This document shows, piece after piece, positions 6,957 to 13,002 of a stretch of 13,002 nt of DNA. The notes below the pieces were generated by a model that did no database searches, had not been told where the DNA came from, and saw nothing but the letters and a program-made list of their open reading frames with translations. Source of the DNA: an uncultured Campylobacter sp. GTDB taxonomy: Bacteria > Campylobacterota > Campylobacteria > Campylobacterales > Campylobacteraceae. The stretch spans positions 1 to 13,002 of the forward strand of contig NZ_CALIMQ010000220.1 of the NCBI RefSeq assembly GCF_938045535.1, written 5' to 3'. Both the position numbers and the translations under genes were made by a program. The number at the start of each line of letters is the position of its first letter. The stretch's first letter is position 1.

Positions 6957-7951
6957 AAGCCATAAAATTTATACTGCTAGCCCTACTTTTAGTGGGCGAA
7001 GCGTTTGCGAGCCAGCCCGGTCTGATGCGCGCAAATCACGACTATATTTTAAATCAATTCGGCATCGAAAATAACGAATCGAGCAAAAACGTAGTCGCGG
7101 GCATATTCCGTGCGATCAATGCAAGCGATCGCAAGCAGTTTAAGCATATCGTGACTTCGCAGTCGCACAATGCCTACTTAGTCAAATCCGAGGTCGATAA
7201 CATCGAAGCTCCGGAATTCTTATTGTATTTGGCAATGGTAGAATCTCATCTTAAAAACACCGTAACTTCGGGCGCTAGCGCAGGTGGTATGTGGCAGCTG
7301 ATGCCGGCAACTGCGAAAAATTTCGGTCTTAGAGTAGATAGCGCCGTAGATGAGCGTCGCGATCCCGCAGCCTCTACGGATGCTGCGTTTTCGTATATTT
7401 TGCATCTGAAGCAAAATTTTGGCAAGTGGTATTTAGCGCTAATGGCGTATAATTGTGGCGATCAAAAGCTTAAAAATGCGATTGCAGCTACTGGCAGCGA
7501 TGATCTGGATCGCTTGCTAAAAAGTCCCGCACTTCCTAATGAGACTAAGAATTTTATCAAGCGCATTATTAAATACGCTTACATTGCTCAAAATGAAAAT
7601 ATGCGTAAAATTCTGCTTTTTGAAAGCGAGCCGTGGGGGCTAAAGCGTATCGCAGTAGCTCCGGGCACAAAGCTAAGCGCGGTTGCAAAACAGATCGGAA
7701 TTTCGCCATCGCAGATGCAGGACTACAACGCGCATATTAAAAACGGAATTTCGCCGCTTAACGGCAAGTACTTCTTTTATATCCCACAAAGCAAATATGC
7801 AGAATTTGTCGTAAATCAAGGCGCATTTCAAGCGTATGAACCACGTCTGAAACAGCGCAAGCCAGGACGCGTGTTAGCAGGTTTGGCGAACGAGCTTAGC
7901 CTCAAAGACAAAAACGAAATAGCGCTAAATAATATAAAATTCAACAAATAA
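6953..7951 (+). CDS. Membrane-bound lytic murein transglycosylase with LysM (MltD-like)
   Basis: A periplasmic peptidoglycan-cleaving enzyme of 332 residues. Residues 1-19 (ending AFA) are a signal peptide without a lipobox, so it is secreted rather than lipidated, unlike E. coli MltD. The SLT (family 1 transglycosylase) domain spans about 85-215. The catalytic Glu is E97 in MVESHL, followed by SGASAGGMWQLMPATAKNFGL (106-126) and LALMAYNCGD (161-170). A LysM-type glycan-binding domain runs from about 231 to 280 (GTKLSAVAKQIGI to YFFYIPQ). The strong site AAAGGAG at 6942-6948 serves the ATG at 6953, which overlaps the tatD stop. RlpA follows after 13 bases. Since RlpA-type enzymes act on stem-peptide-free glycan, the pair may work on septal or poorly cross-linked wall. 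It corresponds to the Cj0645 position by order. Confidence 0.93.
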   Translation: MKAIKFILLALLLVGEAFASQPGLMRANHDYILNQFGIENNESSKNVVAGIFRAINASDRKQFKHIVTSQSHNAYLVKSEVDNIEAPEFLLYLAMVESHLKNTVTSGASAGGMWQLMPATAKNFGLRVDSAVDERRDPAASTDAAFSYILHLKQNFGKWYLALMAYNCGDQKLKNAIAATGSDDLDRLLKSPALPNETKNFIKRIIKYAYIAQNENMRKILLFESEPWGLKRIAVAPGTKLSAVAKQIGISPSQMQDYNAHIKNGISPLNGKYFFYIPQSKYAEFVVNQGAFQAYEPRLKQRKPGRVLAGLANELSLKDKNEIALNNIKFNK

Positions 7952-7964
7952 GATCGGATCGTAG

Positions 7965-8720
7965 GTGTCGTACCAGAAAATCGCTCTTTTTAGTGCGCTT
8001 TTTGCGCTGATTCTTGCCGGTTGCTCGTTTCGCACCGCACCGTCGTCTAGATCGTCTGCGGGCGGTGCGGGCAAGATCGGCAAAAACTCTCCCGCCACCA
8101 TGCGCCCTTATAAAATCAACGGCAAAACCTACTATCCAGAGCAAGTAAGCGTCGGTGACACTCAAATCGGCATCGCCAGCTGGTATGGGCCGAATTTTCA
8201 TGGCAAATACACCTCAAACGGCGAAATTTACGATATGAACGGCATGACCGCCGCGCACAAAACCTATCCAATGAATACTATGGTAAAGGTCACGAATCGC
8301 GACACCGGCGCTATCGCAACCGTGCGCATCAACGATCGCGGTCCATTCGTGGATGGTCGCATCATCGATCTTAGCAAAACAGCTGCTAATTTAGTAGGCG
8401 TATTTGCTAAAGGTACGGCACCTGTAAAGCTCGAAGTAGTGGGCTTTTACGGACATACAATCGCCAAAGGCTCGCCAAAAGCAACCATCGTCGGCGGAAA
8501 TTTTATGGTGCAAATCGGTGCGTTTAGAAACAGAAGCGGCGCACAAATTTATCAGCGCGATTACCACGGCACGGCGGGATATCCTGCGATCATCAAAGAA
8601 TTTAGCATAGATGGCGCGCCGATTTATCGCGTCTTTTTAAGTGGATTTAAAAGCGAGGATGAGGCGAGAGATTTCGCGCATAATGGCAAGTTTACTGGAG
8701 CTTTCATCGTAAGGGAGTAG
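7965..8720 (+). CDS. rlpA: RlpA septal lytic transglycosylase lipoprotein
   Basis: A 251-residue rare lipoprotein A. The signal peptide ends in the lipobox LAGC with Cys20, so the mature protein is lipid-anchored, probably to the outer membrane. The double-psi beta-barrel domain, about 68-158, shows IGIASWYGPNFHGKYTSNGE, TAAHKTYP with the conserved His, and INDRGPF with the conserved Asp, followed by RIIDLSKTAA. His and Asp match residues needed for activity in P. aeruginosa RlpA. A C-terminal SPOR domain, about 178-251 (FMVQIGAFRN onward), would target it to denuded septal glycan. Translation starts at GTG 7965; the ribosome site is weak (GGATCGTAG), so coupling with the preceding gene 13 bases upstream is likely. 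No clear terminator follows, only a run of seven T at 8749-8755. It is the last gene of the order I expect from C. jejuni. Confidence 0.94.
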   Translation: MSYQKIALFSALFALILAGCSFRTAPSSRSSAGGAGKIGKNSPATMRPYKINGKTYYPEQVSVGDTQIGIASWYGPNFHGKYTSNGEIYDMNGMTAAHKTYPMNTMVKVTNRDTGAIATVRINDRGPFVDGRIIDLSKTAANLVGVFAKGTAPVKLEVVGFYGHTIAKGSPKATIVGGNFMVQIGAFRNRSGAQIYQRDYHGTAGYPAIIKEFSIDGAPIYRVFLSGFKSEDEARDFAHNGKFTGAFIVRE

Positions 8721-8958
8721 CAGTTTTACTTGACGGCTTTTACCTTCGTTTTTTTGCTTGATAAGGGTTTTGTTAAATTTATTTGTGAGCTACTTGCAGT
8801 AAAATTTCTCGTCATCTAATAGTTATCTGCTTTAGCTGCGGCGAAGTGCGAACTACTTGCAAGCTATTCGTAGCAAAAATTGCGCCTGCCCGCTTGAGTT
8901 TTGCTTTTTAATAGGACACCGTGGCTGATAAAATTTCTATATTGATAGGGGATAAAGC
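8721..8958. other. Non-coding spacer at the synteny break
   Basis: This 238-base stretch lies between rlpA and the VbhA-like gene and has no supported ORF. It holds a T run at 8749-8755 without a convincing stem before it. It also has a 12-base near-direct repeat, GAGCTACTTGCA at 8787-8798 and GAACTACTTGCA at 8850-8861. Near the VbhA-like start, TATATT at 8938-8943 is a possible -10 box and AGGGG serves as the ribosome site. I find no recognisable remnant of a Fic domain or other gene in it. Confidence 0.4.
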
Positions 8959-9195
8959 ATGCAAAAATATCCGGAAGTTTATAGTTTAGAAAAGAGTTTG
9001 GCTATACTTGAAAAATATAAAGACGGGCTGAGCGTAGAACAATACGAGCAAAACAGATCTATCATCTGCAACCACGCGATAGAGGGTATGTTTGCAAACG
9101 AGCAAGATATAATCGATCTTATCAAGGTCGATAAGGGAGAAAAAACGCCCGATGAGATAATAAACGAATATAAAAAAGAGTGGGGCGTTTTATAG
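8959..9195 (+). CDS. VbhA-like (Fic antitoxin family) small protein, no Fic partner
   Basis: A 78-residue, acidic, cytosolic protein resembling the VbhA antitoxin of Bartonella Fic-type toxin-antitoxin systems. There the antitoxin helix blocks ATP in the Fic AMP-transferase. The match covers residues 31-75: a helix ending in NHAIEGM, then a second helix, then a GEKTPDEIINEY tail equivalent to the VbhA 'GE...' tail. In the inhibitory motif (S/T)xxxE(G/N) the E42-G43 pair is present, but the Ser/Thr position is Asn38. A leading 30-residue helical segment precedes the domain. The AGGGG ribosome site at about 8946-8950 is nine bases from the ATG. No Fic gene (HPFxxGNG) lies on either side in the window. 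It may be an orphan antitoxin, a partner of a distant toxin, or a repurposed regulator. The family call is by eye and moderate. Confidence 0.6.
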   Translation: MQKYPEVYSLEKSLAILEKYKDGLSVEQYEQNRSIICNHAIEGMFANEQDIIDLIKVDKGEKTPDEIINEYKKEWGVL

Positions 9196-9267
9196 CGTAG
9201 TAGAAAATTGAAATTTGATAGTGAAATATTAGATGTATTTAAACGCAGCTCTTCGGTTCTTTGAATT

Positions 9268-9753
9268 TTAATCGTGCAGAAAAGTTACGACTTCATGTTC
9301 CTTTGGCAAAAATTTTCTGCCATCAATGCCGTCATCTCCATATTCCAATAATGCTTCATTTAAAATTTCATAAATTTCATCCATTGAAATATCTCCAATA
9401 TCAGAATTTACGCTTTGGAATTTATATTTGATTTTAAATGGATTTTCCGTGAAATATTTACTCGTAGCCTCATCATAAATTCGCCTTATATCAAGCTCGA
9501 TATCTCTACATTTATAGTGAAACAACCAAATATCCTCACCCGTATAGCCATCTCGCGGATCCGGCATAGATGCCAAACATACATGAATAAGCCAAGCATC
9601 TCTTTGCCTATCGATAACCCAATTCATCCAATCGGTATCATTATCCTGGATTGGGTATGTGTAATTGTGTTTCATCAATAACTCGTTCATATTGCTTAAA
9701 ATATCATATTTCTCCAAGTCCTCTTTAGAAATATATTCTGCTACAAACGCCAT
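9268..9753 (-). CDS. Uncharacterised 161-residue acidic protein (immunity-like)
   Basis: I do not recognise this protein with confidence. It is an acidic, soluble protein with no signal peptide or membrane segment. Visible features are an N-terminal FVAEYISKEDLEKYDI (3-18), a Trp-rich core WMNWVIDRQRDAWL (42-55), GEDIWLFHY (72-80), and a C-terminal helix MDEIYEILNEALLEYG (124-139). The EYI-ED-KY opening with a W.ID..R motif reminds me of small uncharacterised proteins found near secreted-toxin loci, and its size and charge fit an immunity protein; both are inference. The ribosome site AAGGAGG is strong and near-ideal. A -10-like TATAGAAT lies at 9778-9771, so it seems to be an intact, expressed gene. 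It converges on the VbhA-like gene with 72 bases between. Base composition is visibly more AT-rich than the flanking housekeeping genes, consistent with acquisition. Confidence 0.75.
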   Translation of the reverse strand: MAFVAEYISKEDLEKYDILSNMNELLMKHNYTYPIQDNDTDWMNWVIDRQRDAWLIHVCLASMPDPRDGYTGEDIWLFHYKCRDIELDIRRIYDEATSKYFTENPFKIKYKFQSVNSDIGDISMDEIYEILNEALLEYGDDGIDGRKFLPKEHEVVTFLHD

Positions 9754-9770
9754 CTAGCCCTCCTTGAGAA

Positions 9771-9778
9771 ATTCTATA
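9771..9778 (-). promoter_or_regulatory. Possible -10 box of the 161-residue gene
   Basis: On the minus strand TATAGAAT lies 17 bases before the ATG, followed by the strong AAGGAGG ribosome site. That would give a very short leader of roughly 10 bases that still includes the ribosome site. The rest of the 197-base spacer up to the yihY-like gene is AT-rich with no ORF. It also contains the near-perfect AT dyad GAAATTT-AA-AAATTTC at 9925-9940, just past the yihY-like stop, which could be a weak terminator for that gene. Confidence 0.35.
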
Positions 9779-9950
9779 ATTTAAAGTAGATCGCTCGTAT
9801 ATAGACCAAACAAAGACGAGAGCTCAAATTTAATCCTTTTACTGACGAGAACTTATCGTTAAAGCTGCCAATTTATATGCGATTATCATCAATTCTTACT
9901 ATAATTTTTCGTAAAATTCGTTATGAAATTTAAAAATTTCAGGCGCTTTG

Positions 9951-10772
9951 TCACTCGCCACCTCTTTTAAATTTAGCGTCCAAAAATACGCAGAATTTCA
10001 CGCCGTATAGGTAGAAAATCCAGCTTATGTAGATCCACAGAAAGAAAAATAACGCGACCGAAAACGAGCCGTAGATACTAAGATAGGTTTTGTTATAAAA
10101 GACGTATTGCGCGAAAACCAGTCTTGAAAGCCACCATAAAATCGATGCTACGAGCGATGAGGCAAGCACCGCTTTTGCGCGGATCTCGCGGTTGATCGCC
10201 GTAGCGTAAGTGATCGCAAAGATCCCCCAAACGATTAAGTAGGGTAGAATTTTAAGCAAATTTATCCAGCTCGTAAGCTCGGTTTTATTTAGTAGCTCCT
10301 GAAGCTCGCCGCTGATATAAAACGACGCTCCAAGCCCCACAGGAGCGAGCGTCATCAGAGTCCAGTAGGTGCTTAGGCTTTTAAAAAAGCTCCGCTCGGG
10401 CGAATGCGAAATGCGCGCAATTATTGCTTCAAAGTCTCCGAAAAATAGCACCGACGTAACTAGCACCGCGCAAAAGCCCGTTACGCCAAGGCTTAGCCCG
10501 TTTGCCATAAATTCCTCGATATAATGCGCCATGCTCGCTTGATTTGCAGGCAGGAAGTTTGAAAAGATAAAGCCCATAATCTTGTCGTAGTAGCCTTTGA
10601 AGCTTGGCAGCTGCATAAAAACGCTAAGCGAGACCATCAGCACCGGCAGTAGCGCCAGAATCGTGTGAAAGCTAAGGCTTGATGCATGGTGCATGAGCTC
10701 GGTATCGTAGAGGCGGAAGAAATTTTTAAGTCGGTTTTGCACTTGCATAAGCGCGGGTATTAGTTTTTTCAT
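9951..10772 (-). CDS. YihY/BrkB-family inner-membrane protein
   Basis: A 273-residue polytopic inner-membrane protein of the YihY/virulence factor BrkB family, once misnamed RNase BN. Six hydrophobic segments are visible near 33-54, 94-112, 133-153, 171-193, 199-222 and 235-262. Family hallmarks include the N-terminal ELMHHASSLSFHTILALLPVL (25-45) and NKTYLSIYGSFSVALFFFLWIYISW (227-251) before the last segment. Molecular function is not established for the family; BrkB was linked to serum resistance in Bordetella. The start at 10772 has no Shine-Dalgarno sequence. Instead a -10-like TAAAAT ends seven bases before the ATG, suggesting a leaderless message. The gene stands alone between the AT-rich accessory patch and a divergent TonB receptor. 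Composition resembles the core genes. Confidence 0.9.
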   Translation of the reverse strand: MKKLIPALMQVQNRLKNFFRLYDTELMHHASSLSFHTILALLPVLMVSLSVFMQLPSFKGYYDKIMGFIFSNFLPANQASMAHYIEEFMANGLSLGVTGFCAVLVTSVLFFGDFEAIIARISHSPERSFFKSLSTYWTLMTLAPVGLGASFYISGELQELLNKTELTSWINLLKILPYLIVWGIFAITYATAINREIRAKAVLASSLVASILWWLSRLVFAQYVFYNKTYLSIYGSFSVALFFFLWIYISWIFYLYGVKFCVFLDAKFKRGGE

Positions 10773-10779
10773 ACGGGCG

Positions 10780-10787
10780 ATTTTACA
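10780..10787 (-). promoter_or_regulatory. -10-like box of the yihY-like gene, possibly leaderless
   Basis: Reading the minus strand, TGTAAAAT ends seven bases before the ATG, and the intervening CGCCCGT has no ribosome site. A start at normal distance would place the 5' end of the RNA at the initiation codon. The same layout occurs at nadK. Confidence 0.4.
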
Positions 10788-10885
10788 TTAAAATTTTAGA
10801 ATTTCATATAAATTTGCACAATTTTTCTTTTGTATCGCAGTATATTGTCTATGAAATTTTAAACTGCAAAAATACGACTACAAAT

Positions 10886-10918
10886 ATATAAATTTATATC
10901 TCGAATTTAGTCTAAATT
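10886..10918. promoter_or_regulatory. Two perfect AT-rich dyads upstream of the TonB receptor
   Basis: ATATAAATTTATAT at 10886-10899 is a perfect 14-base palindrome. Four bases later AATTTAG-T-CTAAATT (10904-10918) is a perfect 7-bp dyad around one central base. A smaller palindrome TAATATTA is at 10948-10955. Siderophore receptors are usually Fur-controlled, and these are candidate operator sites between the divergent yihY-like and receptor genes. None is a textbook Fur box, so assignment to a regulator is inference; in such AT-rich DNA some dyads arise by chance. Confidence 0.4.
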
Positions 10919-10967
10919 TAGGAAAATTTTTCTAATATGCTAAAAAATAATATTAAATATATCCATA

Positions 10968-11002
10968 ACGAAGGGAAAATAATGGAACGAAGGAAAACGA
11001 TG
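10968..11002 (+). promoter_or_regulatory. Duplicated translation-initiation site of the TonB receptor gene
   Basis: ACGAAGGGAAAATAATG (ATG 10982) is followed in frame, 18 bases later, by ACGAAGGAAAACGATG (ATG 11000). Each has its own purine-rich ribosome site at good spacing. The two look like a short tandem duplication. Both give a workable signal peptide; the second gives the more standard MKFKISLAAC beginning. Confidence 0.55.
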
Positions 11003-13002
11003 AAATTTAAAATTTCATTAGCGGCATGTATGTGCTTACTATGCAGCAGTTTGGCTGCAGTGCAAAGCGGCAGTAATTCTGCGCCTGAAAAATCGCAGAA
11101 TATGGGCGTAATCGAGGTAAATTCCGTCGGCGATAATATCAGCGAGAGCGGCATCGACGAGGGCTTTTTGAGCAAAAACGTGCAGCAAGGCATGCTTGCC
11201 GGCAAGCGCGCACTTGATCTTCCCTATCAGATCAACACGATCAGCAAGGAAATCATAAATCACCAAGGTGTCACCGGCTACGAGGAGGCGGTCAAATACT
11301 TCCCGTCCGCGCAGATTCAGATGCGCGGCGGCGCCACGGTCGGACGTCCGCAGACGCGCGGTTTTGAGGGTAGCGTCGTAGGCAACAGCTTCTGGGACGG
11401 CTTTTATACGATTTCGACGACGGCGATTCCGATGGCGATGTTTGAGAGCTTTCAGGTGCAAAACGGCGTCGCAGGCTCTCTCTACGGCGCGCAAAATCCG
11501 GTCGGGATTTTCAGCTACACGCGCAAGCGCCCCGTAAAAGATCAATACATCATCTGGAGCGATTATATGTCGCGAAGCAATCTAGGTCTTGGACTTGATC
11601 TATCCGATAAATTTGAAAAATTCGGCTACCGCGCGGTGTTTTACGGATCAAACGGCGACAGACAACCGAAGGGCTCAAATTTGCAGCGCCGCCTAGCCAG
11701 CGTCACGATGGAATTTTATCCTACGGGCGATCTTATTTTTGAAACCGCGGCTAGCTATTATGAGCACAATACCAAGGGTTTTGCGGGGCAGTTTGCCCTC
11801 GGCGTTAAAGACGGCAAGATTACGGACGGAATTACGCTTCCAAGGGCGGTGGATTCCTCAGAGCGTGGATTAGGACAGAGCTTTGGAGGAATGCATCTAA
11901 AAACCACTACTGCAAGCGCTAAATTTAAATTTACGCCTACCGATAAATGGTATTTAGAGGGCGGCTTTCAGTTTCAGCGCACCGATCGCGACATTCACAG
12001 CGTCGTAAACTATTTGCTTCCTGAAGGGTTTGATTGCGCTAATTACGCTGCTTTGCCGAATAATAGAAAGCCTGCTATATGTTTAAGTAACCCAAATGCG
12101 AAGTGGACGAAGCCGGGCGATTATTATACTCAACACAGCGGCGGTGCTACGGCGGCATATAGATTCGATCTACCAAGCGGCTATCTCAAGGCCAATACGC
12201 AGTTTAACACGGGCGATATCGAGCATGATTTCAGCGTGCAGACCAACGGCTATCACTGGACGCAGGATAGATATAAAAACGCGAGTACCAACTATGTCTC
12301 GCCTACTATAGGCAATATCTACGATCCTAAAATTCTAAATTACACCGGTGCTAGACGCGGAAGCGGTCTGTATCACTACGCTGTTTTGGATATGTATAAC
12401 GTCTCGGTGCTAGATGATATCACGATAAACGATAAATTTGACGTGATGCTAAGCGCATCTAAGGCGTGGATGAGGCAGGAATCCTACAATAATCGCCAGC
12501 AAAGACTTGTTAAAGCCTACAGCGATTCGGGCTATAGCTGGGCGGGCAGCTTGATCTTTCATCCGGTAGAGGATGCCAGCATCTACTACACCTACGCAGA
12601 TAGCTTGCAGCAGGGCTCTACCTATGTTTATAAGAGTGGCCCGCATAACGGCGAGGTCGCATCTACGTCGCCGTATCGCTCCAAGCAGCACGAGATAGGC
12701 GCTAAGATCCGCGTAGCCGATATGATCGATTTTAGCGTGGCGTATTTCGATATACGTCGTCCGATCGCCTACTTAAATAGCTCTACGGGGCTTTATGGCA
12801 TAAACGGCGAGCAGCGCAACCGTGGATTTGAGTTTATGAGCGGCGGACGAATTACGCAAAATTTAAGCGTGCTAGGAGGCTTTACCTACATCGATCCTAA
12901 GATGCATAACGTAAGCATCGAGGGCGCTAATCGCAAGGTCGCAAACGGCATCCCTAAGCTCAATGCAAATTTGATGTTTGATTACGAGATCCCGGGCACC
13001 GA
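10982..13002 (+). CDS. TonB-dependent siderophore receptor, 3' end outside window
   Basis: An outer-membrane, TonB-energised receptor, probably for a ferric siderophore. The frame is open from 10982 to the last base of the window with no stop, giving 673 codons; the protein is incomplete. A signal peptide spans about 1-26 (ends SLAA). A TonB-box-like GVIEVNSV is at 42-49. The plug domain runs from about 80 to 185 (LPYQINTISKEII, RGFEGSVVGNSFWDGFY, NGVAGSLYGAQNPVGIFSYTRKRP). The beta-barrel follows, with YRSKQHEIGAKIR and VAYFDIRRPIAYLN typical of this class, then the penultimate-strand motif PKLNANLMFDYEIPG at the edge. Missing sequence is probably under 100 residues, ending in an aromatic. 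Two in-frame starts exist, 10982 and 11000, each with a ribosome site. The divergent neighbour is the yihY-like gene. AT-rich dyads upstream suggest iron or other regulation. Ligand cannot be told from sequence by eye. Confidence 0.93.
   Translation, partial: MERRKTMKFKISLAACMCLLCSSLAAVQSGSNSAPEKSQNMGVIEVNSVGDNISESGIDEGFLSKNVQQGMLAGKRALDLPYQINTISKEIINHQGVTGYEEAVKYFPSAQIQMRGGATVGRPQTRGFEGSVVGNSFWDGFYTISTTAIPMAMFESFQVQNGVAGSLYGAQNPVGIFSYTRKRPVKDQYIIWSDYMSRSNLGLGLDLSDKFEKFGYRAVFYGSNGDRQPKGSNLQRRLASVTMEFYPTGDLIFETAASYYEHNTKGFAGQFALGVKDGKITDGITLPRAVDSSERGLGQSFGGMHLKTTTASAKFKFTPTDKWYLEGGFQFQRTDRDIHSVVNYLLPEGFDCANYAALPNNRKPAICLSNPNAKWTKPGDYYTQHSGGATAAYRFDLPSGYLKANTQFNTGDIEHDFSVQTNGYHWTQDRYKNASTNYVSPTIGNIYDPKILNYTGARRGSGLYHYAVLDMYNVSVLDDITINDKFDVMLSASKAWMRQESYNNRQQRLVKAYSDSGYSWAGSLIFHPVEDASIYYTYADSLQQGSTYVYKSGPHNGEVASTSPYRSKQHEIGAKIRVADMIDFSVAYFDIRRPIAYLNSSTGLYGINGEQRNRGFEFMSGGRITQNLSVLGGFTYIDPKMHNVSIEGANRKVANGIPKLNANLMFDYEIPGT

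Noticed and set aside
7941..8201. 86-codon minus-strand frame across the transglycosylase-rlpA junction
   Set aside because: Antisense to rlpA, Arg-rich and without a ribosome site; rlpA motifs are decisive.
8749..8755. Run of seven T after rlpA as an intrinsic terminator
   Set aside because: I could not find a GC-rich stem immediately before it; left as unassigned.
8721..9950. A Fic toxin, transposase, integrase or tRNA attachment site to explain the patch
   Set aside because: No HPFxxGNG motif, transposase-like frame, terminal inverted repeats or tRNA is visible in either strand of this interval.
11018..11029. LAAC, a lipobox-like word in the TonB receptor leader
   Set aside because: The hydrophobic stretch before it is too short, and TonB receptors are not lipoproteins; a later SLAA cleavage site fits better.
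11039..11545. 168-codon open frame on the minus strand
   Set aside because: It lies wholly inside the TonB receptor gene, whose plus frame has clear plug-domain motifs; the protein is Arg/Ala-rich low-information sequence and has no ribosome site.
1..13002. CRISPR array, tRNA or rRNA genes
   Set aside because: No regularly spaced repeat-spacer pattern, no cloverleaf with the usual T-loop and no rRNA signature found on reading through.

Overview
The window reads as a chromosomal segment of an epsilonproteobacterium, most likely a relatively GC-rich Campylobacter (C. gracilis, C. showae, C. rectus or a relative). The reasons are the protein sequences, the short A+T-rich spacers full of AAATTT words set against coding DNA rich in GCG and CGC, and the gene order. 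As I remember it, C. jejuni has ppa, adk and aspS on one strand diverging from nadK, recN, (cbrR), tatD, a lytic transglycosylase and rlpA. The species call is inference; nothing here fixes it.

Left part (1-3600, minus strand): aspS and adk overlap by four bases. A 271-base spacer follows, holding several AT-rich dyads and a long hairpin. Then comes a pair made of a YgiW/YdeI-type periplasmic OB-fold protein and ppa, closed by a perfect 12-bp stem-loop at the window edge. These genes cover Asp-tRNA (probably also Asp-tRNA-Asn) charging, adenylate balance and pyrophosphate removal. Middle part (3600-8720, plus strand): nadK and recN overlap, then a promoter, tatD, a LysM lytic transglycosylase and the lipoprotein RlpA. 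The last two are peptidoglycan enzymes that plausibly act in sequence.

Right part (8721-10980): this is where the order I expect from C. jejuni stops. A visibly AT-richer stretch carries a 78-residue VbhA-like (Fic-antitoxin family) protein with no Fic toxin beside it. Convergent to it is a 161-residue acidic cytosolic protein that I cannot name, with an immunity-protein look. This small patch of 'antidotes without toxins' is the best candidate for accessory or undescribed biology in the window. Next is a minus-strand YihY/BrkB membrane protein. From 10982 to the window edge runs a TonB-dependent siderophore-receptor gene whose 3' end is missing. Its upstream region is extremely AT-rich and contains two perfect dyads close together.

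Two start-codon points matter to the annotation. aspS most likely starts at a TTG at 3557, because a -10 box overlaps the earlier TTG at 3590. nadK and the yihY-like gene lack a Shine-Dalgarno sequence and have -10-like boxes ending 6-7 bases before the ATG, which suggests leaderless messages. I saw no tRNA, rRNA, CRISPR array or insertion sequence.
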